This document shows, in pieces, positions 18,766 through 26,994 of a DNA stretch of 47,188 nucleotides. The notes below the pieces were generated by a model. That model was not told the origin of the DNA. It made no database searches and worked only from the letters and a program-made list of their open reading frames with translations. The DNA is from Flavobacteriales bacterium. GTDB taxonomy: Bacteria; Bacteroidota; Bacteroidia; Flavobacteriales; TMED113. How positions within the stretch are numbered: position 1 is the stretch's first letter; each line of letters opens with the position of its first letter. Location: contig PBKX01000008.1 of the NCBI GenBank assembly GCA_002722215.1, positions 1 through 47,188 of the forward strand. The letters are read 5' to 3'. The translations under genes were made by a program, and so were the position numbers.

Positions 18766-18839
18766 TGACCCTGAAAGGATTCGAACCTTTAACCTCCTGA
18801 TCCGTAGTCAGGTACTCTATCCAGTTGAGCCACAGGGCC
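18766..18839 (-). tRNA. tRNA-Arg(ACG)
   Basis: The minus strand folds as a full cloverleaf of 74 bases. The acceptor arms are GGCCCTG and CAGGGTC with discriminator A. The D arm is GCTC/GAGT, the anticodon stem CCTGA/TCAGG with loop CTACGGA (anticodon ACG), and the T arm AAAGG/CCTTT with loop TTCGAAT. CCA is not encoded. A34 is expected to be edited to inosine. Its 5' end is four bases after the stop of the upstream redoxin gene, so it is probably released from a polycistronic transcript. Confidence 0.96.
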
Positions 18840-18843
18840 ATAA

Positions 18844-20217
18844 TTATTTATTTGACAAAAGGAATGATCGCAACTGATGGGTGCTTCTAGGCTTAGATAC
18901 AATTTCCATTTTATCATTGAATACAAAAAAAGTAGGGGTTTTTTTAATTTTAAAATCCAAACAAATTGGAGACTTATAAACTTTAAATTCACAAATATTA
19001 ATCCAATTAAAGTTATTATTATTAATTGCATTTTCCCAATTCTTTTGATTGCCATCTAATGACACAGCAATAACCTCAAAATTGCCATTTTTATTCTGAT
19101 TATACCAAGTAGAAAACCCAGGTAACTCAGCCATACAATGCTGACAATGAGATGCCCAAAACATTAGTACAGTATACTTGTTATTCTGACACGTTTTCTG
19201 TAAGTCAACACGCTTACCATTAATATCCAAAATATTAAAATTAGGGGGTACATTACCAATTTGTAAATTTTTAAATTGCGATGCTCTTTCTTTTAGCAGA
19301 TCACTAGGATCAACATCATCTCCACAGCCTTCACCAAAAATATATTCATCCATAATATAATTACACAACTCTCCCCATATTGGATTATTCTTCTTATCAG
19401 TTTGCCCAGTATTGTAGAATCCATCTAACATATTGTACATACAAAATTCGGCGACTTCATCATTCACTTTAGCGTACTCCATAATCACATCAATAGCATC
19501 ATGAAAGCCATATTTATTATTTGGCCAATTACTATAGGTTTGAAAATACGTCTGTATTCGACTGGGTAACAATGGACTTCGAACAATACATTCATCGGTA
19601 AAATCAATGTCATTAAAATATAAGTGAGAGGCATAAGGATTAGAAGACTGCATTTTAGAGACAATCATTCCAAAATATGTACCAGGATATTTTGCATCTA
19701 AACTCAAACCATATTCAAAAAGTTCATTTTGCAAACTTTTCATTTCAGCAAGCTTTTCATCCCTACTTTTCTTACTCTTTCTAATTAATTTAATTTGTTG
19801 ATTAACTGATTCCTCTTTAATGGTATATAATTTTTTTATTTCATTTTCATTTGATGAAGGAATGCTATAGCCTTTTTTAATTCTATAATTAGTAAAATCT
19901 AAGCTTAATTGATTTGATTCAGCTGGATTAATAACAAAATCAACTGAATTTGTGGCATTATTGAAGGAGAGTCTATATAACCCTGTTTGGTATTCTCTTT
20001 TCGAGAATGAAAATTTAGCAGATTGAACTCGAGCGCTATCAAGCAGATAATCATCATTTCCTTTAATTTCATAAAGAAACATAGTACCTGACTTGGCTTT
20101 AGAATTAGATTGAAAAGAGCCATTAATAATAACATCACCCTTAATATTTTTAGTATACTCTTGGGAATTTGCTTGAAAAAAGATAACAAATACAAATAAT
20201 CTTAAAAAATTTTGCAT
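18844..20217 (-). CDS. Exported TlpA-like thiol-disulfide protein (DUF4369-type N-terminus)
   Basis: The 457-aa protein has a signal peptide (1-18, ending ANSQ). The N-terminal beta domain (about 25-125) has the features of DUF4369 (GDVIINGSFQ, GTMFLYEIKGND, AKFSFSKREYQTGLYRL). A helical middle follows. The C-terminal thioredoxin fold from about residue 320 carries VLMFWASHCQHCMAELP, with redox cysteines C358 and C361, and the cis-proline strand KKTPTFFVF. Bacteroidota encode many such periplasmic redoxins; the physiological client is unknown. It lies 13 bases after folD and directly before tRNA-Arg. Confidence 0.9.
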   Translation of the reverse strand: MQNFLRLFVFVIFFQANSQEYTKNIKGDVIINGSFQSNSKAKSGTMFLYEIKGNDDYLLDSARVQSAKFSFSKREYQTGLYRLSFNNATNSVDFVINPAESNQLSLDFTNYRIKKGYSIPSSNENEIKKLYTIKEESVNQQIKLIRKSKKSRDEKLAEMKSLQNELFEYGLSLDAKYPGTYFGMIVSKMQSSNPYASHLYFNDIDFTDECIVRSPLLPSRIQTYFQTYSNWPNNKYGFHDAIDVIMEYAKVNDEVAEFCMYNMLDGFYNTGQTDKKNNPIWGELCNYIMDEYIFGEGCGDDVDPSDLLKERASQFKNLQIGNVPPNFNILDINGKRVDLQKTCQNNKYTVLMFWASHCQHCMAELPGFSTWYNQNKNGNFEVIAVSLDGNQKNWENAINNNNFNWINICEFKVYKSPICLDFKIKKTPTFFVFNDKMEIVSKPRSTHQLRSFLLSNK

Positions 20218-20230
20218 AATATTAAAAAAT

Positions 20231-21118
20231 TTATGTAGACGAATATATTACTTTTTTGGCAGAGTATAAAGTATTTTTTAACAGCGAAGCTATTGTCATA
20301 GGCCCAACTCCACCAGGGACAGGTGTAATATGGGAAACATAATTTTGGACATCATTAAAATCGACATCACCAACTAATTTATATCCTGACTTGGTTTGTG
20401 TCGACTCAATTCTATGAATACCAACATCAATAATAATAGTATTTTTTTTAATCATGGAGGACTTTAAAAAATTCGGCGAGCCAATTGCGACAATAATAAT
20501 ATCGGCTTCCATAGTTAATTTATCCAAATTTTTTGTTCTACTATGAGCTAAAGTGACAGTTGCATTTCCTAATCTTGTATTACGGGACAGTAAAATACTA
20601 ATTGGCGTGCCAACAATATGACTTCTACCTAAAACAAGACATTTCTTGCCAGATGTTTCAATATTATACTCATCTAACAAACTGACGATACCAAAAGGAG
20701 TAGCAGGTAAAAAAGTAGGTAAACCAAGAACCATTCTCCCAATATTCACTGGATGAAAACCATCAACATCCTTTTTATGAGAAATACTGTGAGTAATATC
20801 ATTCTCATCAATATGATGAGGGAGAGGCAATTGAACTATTAAGCCGTCTATATTATCATCATCATTAATTTCAAAAATTTTATCTAATAAAGTATTTTGG
20901 GAAACATCATTAGGATATCGGAATACAGAGGATTCAAAACCTATTTCTCTACAAGCCTTCATTTTAGCATTGACATATGTATCAGATGCTGGATCGTCAC
21001 CCACTAATATAGCAGCTAAATGAGGTGCTTTTTTATTTTCATCTAGCAAACGTTGAACTTCATTAGACAAGTCTAATTTAATCTTTTGAAATAATGCTTT
21101 TCCATCTAATAGAATCAT
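20231..21118 (-). CDS. folD: Methylenetetrahydrofolate dehydrogenase/cyclohydrolase
   Basis: Bifunctional cytosolic enzyme interconverting 5,10-methylene-, methenyl- and 10-formyl-tetrahydrofolate. Motifs: AILVGDDPASDTYVNAKMKAC with the catalytic Lys, DGLIVQLPLP, KDVDGFHPVN, PATPFGI, the NADP-binding VLGRSHIVGTP, and ITPVPGGVGPMT near the C-terminus. The track starts at ATG 21151, inside ffh. ATG 21118 (MILLDGKALF) matches the family N-terminus and leaves a four-base gap after the ffh stop, so it is preferred (295 aa). ffh followed by folD is a known Bacteroidota adjacency. Confidence 0.95.
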   Translation of the reverse strand: MILLDGKALFQKIKLDLSNEVQRLLDENKKAPHLAAILVGDDPASDTYVNAKMKACREIGFESSVFRYPNDVSQNTLLDKIFEINDDDNIDGLIVQLPLPHHIDENDITHSISHKKDVDGFHPVNIGRMVLGLPTFLPATPFGIVSLLDEYNIETSGKKCLVLGRSHIVGTPISILLSRNTRLGNATVTLAHSRTKNLDKLTMEADIIIVAIGSPNFLKSSMIKKNTIIIDVGIHRIESTQTKSGYKLVGDVDFNDVQNYVSHITPVPGGVGPMTIASLLKNTLYSAKKVIYSST

Positions 21119-21122
21119 TCTC

Positions 21123-22466
21123 TTATTGCTTGAAATTAGGAGGTAATCCACCTAAATTTTTCATCATATTATCAAATCCTCCGCTTTTCATCATTTTCAT
21201 CATTTTGCCCATTTGACTAAACTGTTTAATTAACTTATTAACATCCTCAATTTTAGAACCACTACCAGACGCTATTCGCTGACGTCTTGAATGATTAATA
21301 ATTTTTGGATCATTTCTTTCTTGTTCTGTCATTGAAAAAATCATAGATTCAATACCTTTAAATGCATCATCGTCAATATCCATATTTCTCACTGCTTTAC
21401 CTACTCCAGGTATCATGCCTAATAAATCTTTAATGTTTCCCATTTTCTTAATTTGTTTTATTTGCTTTAAAAAATCATTAAAAGTAAATTGATTTTTTAG
21501 CATTTTCTTCTCCATCTCCCTCGCTTCTTTTTCATCGAATTGCTGCTGAGCCCTTTCAACTAAAGAGACAACATCACCCATTCCTAAAATTCTATCTGCC
21601 ATTCTATTAGGATGAAAAATATCAATCGCATCCATTTTCTCACCAGTGCTAATAAATTTAATTGGCTTATGCACTTCACTTTTAATTGTAAGAGCAGCTC
21701 CACCTCTAGTATCTCCGTCTAATTTTGTCAACACAACACCATCATAATTAAGAACTTCATTAAATGTTTTCGCAGTATTAACTGCATCTTGACCAGTCAT
21801 AGAATCTACCACAAATAAAATTTCTGATGGAGACACTACATCCTTAATACATTTTATTTCTTCCATCATCTGATTATCTATAGCTAATCTACCAGCGGTA
21901 TCAATGATCACAATATTTTTACCCTCTTTTTTTGCGTACTCTATCCCTCTTTTAGCAATTTGAACAGGATCCTTTTCATTTAAATCTTTATAAACGGGGA
22001 CAGCAATAGAGGCCGCAACAACTTCCAATTGATCAATAGCTGCAGGCCTATACACATCACATGCAATAAGTAAAGGCTTAAGCTTTTTATGGGTTTGCAA
22101 ATAATTTGCCAACTTTGCTGAAAAAGTAGTTTTTCCTGAACCCTGTAATCCTGCAATTAAAACAACAGTGAACTTTGAGTCTAAATTTAGCTCTTGAGCC
22201 TTACTGCCCATTAACTGAGTTAATTCATCTTGAACAATTTTAATCATCAATTGACCAGGATTAATGGAAGTTAAAACATCTTGACCAATAGCTTTATCTT
22301 TGACTTGAGTTACAAAATTTTTAGCTGTATGATACGAAACATCTGCGTCTATTAATGCTCTTCTAACCTCTTTCAATGTTTGAGCAACATTGATTTCAGT
22401 AATTCTACCATGCCCCTTTAATAAACTAAAGGCTTTTTCTAATTTATCTGATAATTTTTCAAACAT
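21123..22466 (-). CDS. ffh: Signal recognition particle protein Ffh (SRP54)
   Basis: GTPase that binds the SRP RNA and signal sequences and docks on FtsY. The N domain (1-95) precedes the G domain, with GLQGSGKTT (106-114), DVYRPAAIDQL, DTAGRLAIDNQ, TKLDGDTRGG and the closing GEKMDAIDIFHPNRMADRILGMGDV. The M domain is methionine-rich with the RNA-binding RQRIASGSGSKIEDVN. At 447 aa it is of normal length. It lies 14 bases after argS and 4 bases before folD. The receptor gene ftsY is also in this window (34411-36090). Confidence 0.98.
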   Translation of the reverse strand: MFEKLSDKLEKAFSLLKGHGRITEINVAQTLKEVRRALIDADVSYHTAKNFVTQVKDKAIGQDVLTSINPGQLMIKIVQDELTQLMGSKAQELNLDSKFTVVLIAGLQGSGKTTFSAKLANYLQTHKKLKPLLIACDVYRPAAIDQLEVVAASIAVPVYKDLNEKDPVQIAKRGIEYAKKEGKNIVIIDTAGRLAIDNQMMEEIKCIKDVVSPSEILFVVDSMTGQDAVNTAKTFNEVLNYDGVVLTKLDGDTRGGAALTIKSEVHKPIKFISTGEKMDAIDIFHPNRMADRILGMGDVVSLVERAQQQFDEKEAREMEKKMLKNQFTFNDFLKQIKQIKKMGNIKDLLGMIPGVGKAVRNMDIDDDAFKGIESMIFSMTEQERNDPKIINHSRRQRIASGSGSKIEDVNKLIKQFSQMGKMMKMMKSGGFDNMMKNLGGLPPNFKQ

Positions 22467-22480
22467 ATAATTAAAATTTA

Positions 22481-24235
22481 TTACATTTTAAGTGGCACAT
22501 CAATTCCTAACAAACTCATTCCTCTAGAAATTAATTCCGCGACTTTTGTTGAAATCGTTACTCTAAAATTAATATCATTTTTATTAGGAGCACTTAAAAT
22601 AGGAATTTTTTGATAAAAATGATTATACTCCTTAGATAAAGAATATAAATAATTTGCTAAAAAGGAAGGGTTTAAATGAGTAGCAGAGTGATGTAAAACA
22701 GACGGATAATTTAAAATCAATTTAACAAGGATTTTTTCTTCGTCTAACAAAGACCTATTAACCTTAAACACTCTTTTGATTTGTTTTGACTTACTAATCA
22801 AAGAATTAATTCGAGCATATGCATATTGAATAAACGGTCCAGTATGACCATTAAAATCAATGGAATCCTCAGGGTTAAATAAAATCTCTTTCTTTGGATC
22901 AGGTTTTAAAATAAAGTATTTTAACGCAGCATCACCTATAAGCCTAGATAATTTATCAATATCTACGTTAGATTTATTAGATTTTAAAATAATGTCCTTT
23001 GATTTTACATACATCGAATCTAAAAGATCATCTATATCCACTACATTCCCTTCCCTTGATTTCATTTTACCGTCAGGCAAATTCACCATACCATAAGACA
23101 AGTGAAATAAATCATCCGACCAACTGAATTTCATTTTATTTAAAATACTAAAAAGAACATTGAAATGATGATTTTGCTCATTACCAACCACATAAATCAT
23201 TTTATCAAAGGATATTTCATCTTTACGTATAATAGCAGTTCCTAAATCTTGAGTCATATAAACAGCAGTGCCATCTGCTCTCAACAATAACTTTTCTTCC
23301 AAATTATAATTATCTAAATTAACCCAAATAGAATTATCTTTTTTTTGATAACAAAAACCTGAATCTAAGCCATTCAATACATATTCTTTACCAATTAAAT
23401 AAGTATCACTTTCATAGTATATTTTATCAAAATAAACACCGATCTTTTTATATGTTGACTCAAATCCCTCATACACCCAAGAATTCATTTGTTTCCATAA
23501 ATTTATTATGTCTGAATCCCCAGACTCCCATTTTCTTAACATTTCTTTCGCCTCATTCAAAAGAGAAGACTTTAATTTCGCTTCTTCAATAGAAAACCCT
23601 TTTTGAATTAATTGTTGTTGTTCTTCTTGATATTTTTTCTCAAAGACTACGTAATACTTGCCAACAAAATGATCACCTTTAATAGCAGAAGTATCTGGCG
23701 TTTCAGCATTTCCAAACTTTTTCCAAGCCAACATAGATTTACAAATATGTATCCCCCGATCATTAATAATCTGAACTCGTGTAACATGATATCCATCAGC
23801 GATTAATATATTTGCAATTGAATGTCCCAATAAAATATTTCTTAAATGACCTAAATGCAAAGGCTTATTTGTGTTTGGCGAACAAGATTCAATGACAATA
23901 TTTTCGTGTTTCTGATCATTAATTTCAAAATTTTCCAAAAAGCTAAATTCTAATCCTTCAAACCAAAAATTATCGGCAAACTGTAAATTCAAGAAGCCTT
24001 TAACTATATTAAAGCTCTCTAAGTAATCTAATTCTTTAATCAGATACGAGCCAATTTCATCACCTATTTGATCAAGAGGTTTTTTGATTAATTTTAGTAT
24101 TGGGAATAAAACAATCGTCCAATCACCTTCAAACTCTTTTCGTGTTTCCTGAATTTGAATATCCTCTACTGATAATCCAGTATAACACATGATTACTAAA
24201 TTGGAAATTTCTTCTATATGTTTTTTATAAATCAT
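22481..24235 (-). CDS. argS: Arginyl-tRNA synthetase
   Basis: Class I synthetase charging tRNA-Arg, 584 aa. The N-terminal additional domain (about 1-110) precedes SPNTNKPLHLGHLRN, with the HIGH-type signature HLGH at 127-130. It has YVVGNEQNHHFNVLF and a KMSKS-equivalent loop GKMKSREGNVV. The C-terminal anticodon-binding domain has IQYAYARINSLI, as in ArgS. A tRNA-Arg(ACG) gene lies in the same transcriptional direction 3.6 kb downstream. The upstream neighbours are two guanidino-substrate enzymes. Confidence 0.97.
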   Translation of the reverse strand: MIYKKHIEEISNLVIMCYTGLSVEDIQIQETRKEFEGDWTIVLFPILKLIKKPLDQIGDEIGSYLIKELDYLESFNIVKGFLNLQFADNFWFEGLEFSFLENFEINDQKHENIVIESCSPNTNKPLHLGHLRNILLGHSIANILIADGYHVTRVQIINDRGIHICKSMLAWKKFGNAETPDTSAIKGDHFVGKYYVVFEKKYQEEQQQLIQKGFSIEEAKLKSSLLNEAKEMLRKWESGDSDIINLWKQMNSWVYEGFESTYKKIGVYFDKIYYESDTYLIGKEYVLNGLDSGFCYQKKDNSIWVNLDNYNLEEKLLLRADGTAVYMTQDLGTAIIRKDEISFDKMIYVVGNEQNHHFNVLFSILNKMKFSWSDDLFHLSYGMVNLPDGKMKSREGNVVDIDDLLDSMYVKSKDIILKSNKSNVDIDKLSRLIGDAALKYFILKPDPKKEILFNPEDSIDFNGHTGPFIQYAYARINSLISKSKQIKRVFKVNRSLLDEEKILVKLILNYPSVLHHSATHLNPSFLANYLYSLSKEYNHFYQKIPILSAPNKNDINFRVTISTKVAELISRGMSLLGIDVPLKM

Positions 24236-24262
24236 GTAAAATAAGTTCTTGACTTTTTATTA

Positions 24263-25198
24263 TTATAAATGAGGTTCTAGAAATATCTCAGCAATCATGC
24301 ACCTTGCACTTCCCCCACCAAAATACTCAATGGTATTTAAAGGAGAATGGATAATTTGACACTTTTTTAAGATATTTGTTTTTTGCGGTCTAGTTAAAGC
24401 ATTAAAAGCAGATGAACTCATAACTAAAATAGATTCATTTTGGTTATTTTTTAACTCCAAGACATTACCTAGAAAACTATTCATTTGATGTTTGGAAATA
24501 TTTATAATTTCCTTATTTGTATCTCTAAATAAAGAGATTAACATTTTTTTTTGATTATCGTGAATAATAGCATCTAAGCAAATAAATACCATACTTTCAC
24601 ATACACTCATTAAAACATTAGTATGATATATCATACGATCACCATCCTTCGACTCAAATAAAACAGGCCTATAGCCCATTTTTTGGCACCAAGTATTAAA
24701 AAGATCTTCATTAGTTCTTTTTGAGATAGAAGCATAAGCAATTTTATTTTTCCTATCTAACACCATACTGCCAGTGCCCTCTAAAAATTGACAATTACGC
24801 TCATATACATCCGTTTCATTAAAAATATGTTTCACATTAAAATTAGATTCTAAATAATCAATTATATCCTGCCTTCTCTCAGCTCTTCTATTTAGGCATA
24901 ACATAGGGTAAATCCAAATAGATCCATCAAGATGAGTACTAATCCAATTATTTGGAAAAATAGAATCAGGTGTATATTGATCATTGTCATCTAAAAATTC
25001 TAAGACAGTAATACCTGCCTTTTTTAACACATCAACAAAAGCAGCAAATTCTAAATGTGCTTTTTTTGCTATATCTAAATCTAACACACCTTGCTTATCT
25101 GAATTTTGATATTTGTTATCAAATGCCGTTGACTCATTAAACCCAAAATTAGAGGGCCTGATCATTATAATTTTGTCTGCAAGTATTTTATGGTTCAT
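24263..25198 (-). CDS. Guanidino-group hydrolase, CtlX-like (arginine deiminase-related)
   Basis: The 311-aa protein belongs to the pentein superfamily. Candidate catalytic residues are E140 in FLEGTGS, H192 in YHTNV and the nucleophile C300 in GGGSARCM, spaced as in the group annotated as citrulline-utilisation hydrolase CtlX. FPNNWIS (81-87) is another shared motif. The likely reaction is hydrolysis of a C-N bond on a citrulline- or arginine-like compound; the substrate cannot be fixed from sequence. Its start overlaps the preceding amidinotransferase-like gene by 11 bases, indicating coupled expression. Confidence 0.85.
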   Translation of the reverse strand: MNHKILADKIIMIRPSNFGFNESTAFDNKYQNSDKQGVLDLDIAKKAHLEFAAFVDVLKKAGITVLEFLDDNDQYTPDSIFPNNWISTHLDGSIWIYPMLCLNRRAERRQDIIDYLESNFNVKHIFNETDVYERNCQFLEGTGSMVLDRKNKIAYASISKRTNEDLFNTWCQKMGYRPVLFESKDGDRMIYHTNVLMSVCESMVFICLDAIIHDNQKKMLISLFRDTNKEIINISKHQMNSFLGNVLELKNNQNESILVMSSSAFNALTRPQKTNILKKCQIIHSPLNTIEYFGGGSARCMIAEIFLEPHL

Positions 25199-26111
25199 TG
25201 GTTCGAATTAAAGGTAATGTAACACAACGCAAAAGCCCCCCCATTTTAGCAGTTTCTGAAAAAGGAATCTGCTCAACAATATATCCTTTTTCAATTAACA
25301 ATTGATTAATTCTAGAGAATTTTTTTTCTGAAACAATAATGTTATGAGAAATAGAAAATAAATTAACATACATATTTGACATTTCCTGTTTATTGATTAA
25401 AATAATATTTTCCTCACCAAACATATCATATATTAATTGTAGATCTTTTTGACACTTAAAACCATCTGCATGAAGTAATACGTGCCCTAAACCCAAGGGC
25501 TGAAAACAACAATCTAAATGCAAACAATTCTGAATCGAAATATCATCTGACTTATTTAACTCAAAGCCAATAATTTTTTTCGAGGGAAATTTTGTCGATA
25601 AAAAATCTAAAAATTTACCATTAGTTCTACTAACTTGAAATTGATAAAAATCAGTTTTTTTAGAATAGCCAACAAAAATAAAGTCACCTAAAAGAACTAC
25701 ATCTCCACCTTCAACAAATACATCTTTAGGTAGATGATTGATATGAGTACTGTTAATTTGTTTAAGTATCAGTTCAAAACCTAATATTTCTTGGCTCCGA
25801 TTTTTAATCATATTCGAAATAAAAAACTGATCCTCTATAACAAAACCAACATCCCGAGCAAAAACCTGATTACATTGAAAAAGATTATTGGGACGCAAAA
25901 CATTCACATGATACTTCTCAAACACACTTAGGAAACCATCTAATTCCATTTGAATATCTTTTTCTCTTGGAAAAGTATTGTTCATAATATGTTCTTTAGA
26001 TTTTGGATCATATGCATCTTTGAAATTTGGACAACCGCCAAAATCATTTGAAATACCAAGAATAACATCTTGAAGCTGACTAAACTCATCTCTAACAAAT
26101 GGAAAAATCAT
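25188..26111 (-). CDS. Dimethylarginine dimethylaminohydrolase/amidinotransferase-like pentein
   Basis: The 307-aa pentein has FARDVGFV (84-91), FVEGGDVVL (E134, D137), HLDCCFQPLG (H198) and a C-terminal nucleophile C296 in GGLLRCVTLPL, the Glu/His/Cys set of DDAH, arginine deiminase and glycine amidinotransferase. Choosing between hydrolase and transferase is not possible by eye. It is the first gene of the run that continues through ctlX-like, argS, ffh and folD. The region before it is an 89-base divergent gap shared with the enoyl-CoA hydratase gene. Confidence 0.85.
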   Translation of the reverse strand: MIFPFVRDEFSQLQDVILGISNDFGGCPNFKDAYDPKSKEHIMNNTFPREKDIQMELDGFLSVFEKYHVNVLRPNNLFQCNQVFARDVGFVIEDQFFISNMIKNRSQEILGFELILKQINSTHINHLPKDVFVEGGDVVLLGDFIFVGYSKKTDFYQFQVSRTNGKFLDFLSTKFPSKKIIGFELNKSDDISIQNCLHLDCCFQPLGLGHVLLHADGFKCQKDLQLIYDMFGEENIILINKQEMSNMYVNLFSISHNIIVSEKKFSRINQLLIEKGYIVEQIPFSETAKMGGLLRCVTLPLIRTNEP

Positions 26112-26136
26112 AACTTTATTTTAATGAAATTTTATT

Positions 26137-26144
26137 CAAATATA
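26137..26144 (-). promoter_or_regulatory. Candidate Bacteroidota -7 box before the amidinotransferase-like gene
   Basis: The minus strand reads TATATTTG (TAnnTTTG), ending 26 bases before the ATG at 26111. No upstream TTTG is visible at the usual spacing, so confidence is low. Confidence 0.3.
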
Positions 26145-26200
26145 TAGAGAACAAATAAAATTAATTAGCTTTATATTACATTTTATTTGTCAAAATATTT

Positions 26201-26986
26201 ATGAAAAAAAAATATGAGCATATTAAATCTAATATAATTCAGCATTCATTAATTATAACATTAAATAGACCAAATAAGAGAAATGCACTTAACCCGAAAA
26301 TGATTAATGAAATACAAGAAGTTTTTGACATCAACAAAAAAAACAATAATATTAGAGTTATTCTAATTGAATCTAGCTCTAATGTATTCTGTGCAGGTGC
26401 AGATATTGAATATTTAAATAAAATAAAAGAGTTTAGTTATGAAGACAATTTAATGGACTCTAAAACACTTATGAAGCTATTTAAAACAATGCTATCATAT
26501 CCAAAATTAATTATTTCAAAAGTTTGTGGTGCAGCTATGGGCGGAGGCTGTGGCATTGTAACAGCATCTGATATTATTTTTGCAACACATAATAGTAAGT
26601 TTGGGTATCCGGAAGTGAAAATTGGATTTACACCGGCATTAGTCAGCACTTTTTTAATTCAAAAAATTAATTTATCAAATACACAAGAGCTATTACTATC
26701 CGGTAAAATTATTGATGGGGAAAAAGCAAAAAAAATAGGATTAGTGAATTTTTTATTTTCAGAAAAAGATATACACAAAGAAATTCTGCAATTCATCGAC
26801 GATTTTACAGCCGAAACATCTAGTGATTCGATTCAAACGACTAAAGAAATACTATATTCACATCTTGAAATAGATAAAAAATTAGAACAAGCAGCAAAAT
26901 TTAATGCTGATTCTAGAAAAAATGCAGACTTTAAAAAAGGAATAACAGCCTTTTTGAATAAAAAAAAAATTAATTGGAGTAAATAA
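26201..26986 (+). CDS. Enoyl-CoA hydratase/isomerase family protein (methylglutaconyl-CoA hydratase-like)
   Basis: The 261-aa crotonase-fold enzyme has ITLNRPNKRNALNPKM, the oxyanion-hole segments SSNVFCAGADIEYL and GAAMGGGCGIV, and FGYPEVKIGFTPALVS with the conserved glutamate. The position after GGGC that is glutamate in classical enoyl-CoA hydratase is glycine here, as in 3-methylglutaconyl-CoA hydratases of leucine breakdown (remembered). The reaction is therefore probably hydration of a branched-chain unsaturated CoA ester, but substrate assignment is tentative. ftsK begins eight bases downstream on the same strand. Confidence 0.88.
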   Translation: MKKKYEHIKSNIIQHSLIITLNRPNKRNALNPKMINEIQEVFDINKKNNNIRVILIESSSNVFCAGADIEYLNKIKEFSYEDNLMDSKTLMKLFKTMLSYPKLIISKVCGAAMGGGCGIVTASDIIFATHNSKFGYPEVKIGFTPALVSTFLIQKINLSNTQELLLSGKIIDGEKAKKIGLVNFLFSEKDIHKEILQFIDDFTAETSSDSIQTTKEILYSHLEIDKKLEQAAKFNADSRKNADFKKGITAFLNKKKINWSK

Positions 26987-26994
26987 GATTAGAC

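Noticed and set aside
18789-19055. 88-aa minus ORF ending GPVAQLDRVPDYGSGG
   Set aside because: Its C-terminal part is a translation of the tRNA-Arg gene and the rest is out of frame with the redoxin gene; a well-known false ORF type.
21119-21151. Upstream folD start at 21151
   Set aside because: It lies inside ffh and adds residues not found in FolD; ATG 21118 gives the family N-terminus.
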